This document shows positions 13,814-16,793 of a DNA stretch of 16,793 nucleotides, in pieces. The notes beneath the pieces were generated by a model that did no database searches, was not told where the DNA came from, and saw only the letters and a program-made list of their open reading frames with translations. The position numbers and the translations under genes were made by a program. Source of the DNA: an uncultured Victivallales bacterium (GTDB lineage Bacteria > Verrucomicrobiota > Lentisphaeria > Oligosphaerales > JAFGRS01). Every line of letters starts with the position of its first letter. Position 1 is the first letter of the stretch. Location of the stretch: contig CAILKC010000652.1 in assembly GCA_903834675.1 (NCBI GenBank), forward strand, positions 1-16,793, read 5' to 3'.

Positions 13814-16624
13814 ATGCACGTAGCCTCAACCTTCGCGGTTGCCGGAGTATTGCTGGCGGCCGCCGGCCTGCCCGCCCTGGCCCAGGACAACGGCAACCAA
13901 ACCGGCGTCCGCAGCCATCCCTGCCTGCTGGTGAATGCCGAGACGCTGCCACTGCTGAAGGCCAAGGCCGCCGAGGCGCGGCCGAACCGCTTCGGGTTTG
14001 TGCCAGCCGAGGCCTGGAACGCCATCCGCGCCAACGCCGAGCGCCTGGCCGCCCTTCCCACCTACTCCTACGCCGTCAAGATTCCTGGCGAGGGCGGCGT
14101 CATTCTCGAAGAATGGAGCTACACGCTCTCCGATCAGACCCCGCCGCCGCACCCGAAGAGTCCCGCCTATCCGCCGTGGACGGCGATGTTCCAGGAACGC
14201 CCTGATGCCATCTCGACCCGCCTCATTCACTTCAGCTTCGCCTACCTGGTCACCGGGGAGGAGGCGTACTTCAGCAAGGCCCGCGAGATCGCGCTGCACC
14301 TCTGCAAGTGGGAGCAGTGGACCGACGCCAGCTACGGCGACGGGATCAAGGCCTGCCTGGACACGGGGCATTGCACCTACAGCGTCGCCATGTTCTATGA
14401 TTGGTGTTTCGCGAAACTCAGCGAAGCGGAACGGGCCGAATTGCGCGCCGCCCTGGTGGCCAAGGGCATCGAGCCCATCCTGGGCTACGTGGACCGCTAC
14501 CAGCCGGACACCAACGGCTACGCGGTGCTGCTCTCCGGCGCCACCCTCGCCGCCCTCGCGATCCGCCCCGAGGAACCCCGCGCCGGCGCCTGGCTACAGC
14601 TGTGCCTCGACAAGACCCGCGTCTCGCTGGACCGTGGGGGCAAGGACGGTGGCACCTTCGAAGGGCCCATGTACGGCACCTACCTGCTTGATTCCTTCGC
14701 CCTCGCCTTTGATGCGCTGAACTCGGCGCGGGTCGAGCAGACCCTGTTCGAGCATCCCTACCTGGCCACTATGCCGCGCTACTGCCTGGGCCTGCTGGCG
14801 CCCGACAGCAAGCAGATCCCGTGCTTCTCGGACGGCAGCCCGGGAGTGGCCGTGCCCAAGTTGATGATGATCCTGGCGCAGCGCGGCAGCTCCGACGCGG
14901 CCTTCTACCTCGAACAGATCGGGGCGCTGAAGGTCTCCGGCATCTACGACTTCGTCCGCTTCGACGCGGCCCTCCTGGAACCCCGGCCGCCGACCTGGAA
15001 CCTGTCCTCGGTCTTCGTCGACATCGGCTACGCCTCGCTGCGCGACGGCTTCAACGCCCAAGCTCCAGCGCTCTTCTTCAAGTCGGGACCGACCACCAAC
15101 AGCATCGGCCACAACCACTACGACCACAACGCCTTCGTCATCAGCTACGGCGGCCAGTGGCTCATCCCCGACCGCGGCTACCACAACTTCTACGTACCCC
15201 CCAAGCGCAAGTTCAGCCTGGGCAGCATCGGCCACTGCACCGTGGTTCTGGATGTGGACGAGGCCTGGATGAAGGAGACCACCGTGCCCTCGCCCGGGCA
15301 CGACCAGGTGAATCTGGCCGGCGGTCGCATCGCGGAGTTCTTCGCCGGGCAAGCCTTCGACTACGTCAAGGGCGAGGCGGCGGCCGCCTACAACCCGAAG
15401 GGCCAGACCGTGCTGGACCGTTTTGACCGCCGCATCGTCTTCGTGAAACCTCACTTTTTCGTCATCCGCGACGATCTGGTGGCGCCCGAGCCGCATGCCT
15501 ACAGCTTCTTGCTGCACAGTGATGGCACCGGCGAGATCGTGCCCGACGGCGAGGCCTGGCGGGTACAGCGCCTGCGCTCCCAGGTCTACGCTCGGGTGCT
15601 GGCCTCCGCGCCGACCCGGAGCACGGTGCAGCTCTACCCCGAGGCCGAATCCTACGGCTCCTTCCTGCGCGTCGAGACGGCCCAGGTCCCGGCGGCAACC
15701 TTCACCACGCTTCTGTTGCCACAGCCCTACGCCAACCCGAAACTGCTCCCCAACGGCGGCTTCGAGCGCGGCCTGGTCGGCTGGCAGCCGCGGGCAAACG
15801 AAGACCTGCCCAACCACACGATCGTCAGCGTGAACCCCGCCGAGGGCACCCAGTGCGCCGCCATCGCGGGCAGTGGCTACTTCTACAGCGACCGTTTCAG
15901 CCTGCCGGTGGGCAGCCAGGTCACCGGCAAGGTCAAGATCCGCACTCAGGACGCACCCGCCGGAAAGGGCGCCACGATGACGCTGTACTTCTGGAAGGGC
16001 GGCAGCGCCTTCGCCAACCAGCGGGTCGGGCCCTTCAACCACGCCGAGTGGCAGGAACAGGCGGTCTCCGCCACCGTCCCCGCCGGCACCGAAGAGATCA
16101 GTCTGGCCCTGGAGTACTTCGCTCCCGGCACCGGCTTCTTCGACGACGCCCGCATCGAGAACGATGCCGCGGTCGCCGCCTCGCTGCCGCCGCAGGTCAC
16201 CGCGCTGGGCGCTGACGGGTTCGACGTGGTGATCGGCCAGGAACGGTTTCTGGTCAACTGCGGCCCAGCTGGCGCGCTGCGTCAGGCCGGAGACCTCACC
16301 ACCGACGGCGTTCTGGCGGTGCTGGTGCTCGACCCTGCCGGGCAGCCGGCGCGCGCCTTCCTGCAGGGCGGCCAGAGGCTCACCTGGAAAGGCAAGGACG
16401 TGGTGCATCTGGAGCAGCCTGGAACCACGGAGGCAGTGCTCAAGGAGGGCGTCCTGACGGCCCAGGTTACGGCGGATGTGACCCCGCATGTACCCCTGCC
16501 CAATCAGGCTTGGATAGGCACCTCGTGGGCCGTCAGTGCGGCCACGCTGAACGGTCAGCCCGCCGTGGTGACGCAGACCGCCGACGGCGTCCGCTTGCAG
16601 GTGGGCGCGGCCCCGGCACCATGA
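13814..16624 (+). CDS. Secreted heparinase II/III-like polysaccharide lyase with CBM4/9-like module
   Basis: A 936-residue exported enzyme. ATG 13814 is chosen: GGAG (13804-13807) lies 6 nt before it, and a signal peptide (hydrophobic core to ALA-Q near residue 23) starts there. ATG 13808 is the alternative, and the frame is open from 13706. Residues about 40-400 form the alpha/alpha-toroid typical of lyases, with HCTYSVAMFYDW (186-197), TNGYAVLLSGATLAALA (233-249) and GGTFEGPMYGTYLLD (279-293; Y287 or Y290 a likely catalytic tyrosine). Residues about 420-645 begin the beta-sandwich with the family hallmark GHNHYDHNAFVISYGGQWL (432-450) and IPDRGYHNFY. Residues about 647-782 resemble a CBM4/9 jelly roll (LPNGGFERGLVGW … FFDDARIEND). 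Residues about 791-874 look like a continuation of the lyase sandwich. Such enzymes cleave uronate-containing glycans by beta-elimination; the substrate here is unknown. The Asn-His pair often seen in heparinases reads Asn-Gly (N234-G235). Confidence 0.88.
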   Translation: MHVASTFAVAGVLLAAAGLPALAQDNGNQTGVRSHPCLLVNAETLPLLKAKAAEARPNRFGFVPAEAWNAIRANAERLAALPTYSYAVKIPGEGGVILEEWSYTLSDQTPPPHPKSPAYPPWTAMFQERPDAISTRLIHFSFAYLVTGEEAYFSKAREIALHLCKWEQWTDASYGDGIKACLDTGHCTYSVAMFYDWCFAKLSEAERAELRAALVAKGIEPILGYVDRYQPDTNGYAVLLSGATLAALAIRPEEPRAGAWLQLCLDKTRVSLDRGGKDGGTFEGPMYGTYLLDSFALAFDALNSARVEQTLFEHPYLATMPRYCLGLLAPDSKQIPCFSDGSPGVAVPKLMMILAQRGSSDAAFYLEQIGALKVSGIYDFVRFDAALLEPRPPTWNLSSVFVDIGYASLRDGFNAQAPALFFKSGPTTNSIGHNHYDHNAFVISYGGQWLIPDRGYHNFYVPPKRKFSLGSIGHCTVVLDVDEAWMKETTVPSPGHDQVNLAGGRIAEFFAGQAFDYVKGEAAAAYNPKGQTVLDRFDRRIVFVKPHFFVIRDDLVAPEPHAYSFLLHSDGTGEIVPDGEAWRVQRLRSQVYARVLASAPTRSTVQLYPEAESYGSFLRVETAQVPAATFTTLLLPQPYANPKLLPNGGFERGLVGWQPRANEDLPNHTIVSVNPAEGTQCAAIAGSGYFYSDRFSLPVGSQVTGKVKIRTQDAPAGKGATMTLYFWKGGSAFANQRVGPFNHAEWQEQAVSATVPAGTEEISLALEYFAPGTGFFDDARIENDAAVAASLPPQVTALGADGFDVVIGQERFLVNCGPAGALRQAGDLTTDGVLAVLVLDPAGQPARAFLQGGQRLTWKGKDVVHLEQPGTTEAVLKEGVLTAQVTADVTPHVPLPNQAWIGTSWAVSAATLNGQPAVVTQTADGVRLQVGAAPAP

Positions 16625-16646
16625 TTGCGCACGACACACCGTGGGT

Positions 16647-16793
16647 CCCCCCTGGAGAGGCGCCTGGCCTCAGGCGCAGCGGTGGAGCCCACCGCATCTC
16701 CATTCCCCTGGAGAGGCGCCTGGCCTCAGGCGCAGCGGTGGAGCCCACCGCATCTCCATTCCCCTGGAGAGACGCCTGGCCTCAGGCGCAGCG
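16647..16793. repeat. 56-bp tandem repeat array of three-way-junction palindromes (runs off the window)
   Basis: Two full units (16653-16708, 16709-16764) and a partial third (16765-16793) repeat with exact 56-bp period; one substitution (G to A at 16772) is seen in the third. Each full unit contains TGGAGA … TCTCCA as a closing 6-bp stem (16653-16658/16697-16702 in unit 1). Inside are two perfect hairpins: GCGCCTG-GCCT-CAGGCGC (16660-16677) and GCGGTGG-AGC-CCACCGC (16679-16695). Single bases link the arms, so almost every base outside the loops and the TTCCCC spacer is paired. The array begins 22 bases after the lyase stop codon. No spacer variation is seen, so it is not a CRISPR array. Confidence 0.85.

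Noticed and set aside
14594..16639. 681-codon open frame on the minus strand
   Set aside because: It is antisense to the polysaccharide lyase, Val/Gly/Ala/Asp-rich, with no recognisable domain.
16649..16793. Possible CRISPR array at the right edge
   Set aside because: The units are contiguous and identical over all 56 bases with no variable spacer, and no cas gene is in view.

Overview
The window is GC-rich bacterial DNA (about two thirds G+C by eye) with ten genes and no sign of phage, plasmid or transposase genes. The gene mix is a group 2-like sigma-70 factor, a PaaK-type ligase, an RpiB-GlyA fusion, a sodium:solute symporter, a hydroxypyruvate-isomerase-family protein, a secreted hydrolase with a DUF4082-like tail, UvrB, an orphan TIM-barrel-like protein, a zinc-ribbon protein and a secreted heparinase-type polysaccharide lyase. 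It suggests an uncultured heterotroph that degrades polysaccharides, of the Armatimonadota/Planctomycetota kind. That placement is inferred from gene content and style, not from a marker phylogeny.

Layout. (a) 1-238 is the 3' end of an unrecognised gene. A roughly 570-base gene-free stretch follows, with a 9-bp tandem repeat, a scrambled repeat pair and a cluster of hairpins. (b) 808-3442, plus strand: a sigma-70 factor followed 19 nt later by phenylacetate-CoA ligase, probably co-transcribed. (c) 3470-8179, minus strand: isomerase-family gene, then symporter, then rpiB-glyA. The first two are close together (67 nt); rpiB-glyA is separated by 254 nt and may have its own promoter. (d) 8469-12903, plus strand: secreted alpha/beta hydrolase, uvrB, and an uncharacterised TIM-barrel-like gene that appears to have its own promoter and a strongly structured leader. 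(e) 13021-13575, minus strand: a small zinc-ribbon protein, convergent with the previous gene across a 90-nt stem-loop. (f) 13814-16624, plus strand: a secreted heparinase II/III-like lyase with a carbohydrate-binding module that looks inserted in its C-terminal beta-sandwich. (g) 16647 to the window end: a 56-bp tandem repeat, each complete unit of which can fold into an almost fully paired three-way junction.

How the genes may work together. The lyase, the secreted hydrolase, the symporter and the isomerase-family enzyme fit a route of extracellular glycan cleavage, sodium-driven uptake and isomerisation of the imported sugar or sugar acid. RpiB-GlyA would join pentose phosphate and one-carbon metabolism. 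This is inference from neighbours; no substrate can be read from the sequence. UvrB (nucleotide excision repair) and the sigma factor are core functions.

The most unusual items are the three-way-junction repeat array at the right edge, the structured leader at about 11925-12039, the RpiB-GlyA fusion with its altered RpiB active-site loop, the hydrolase-DUF4082 architecture, and the lyase with an inserted binding module.
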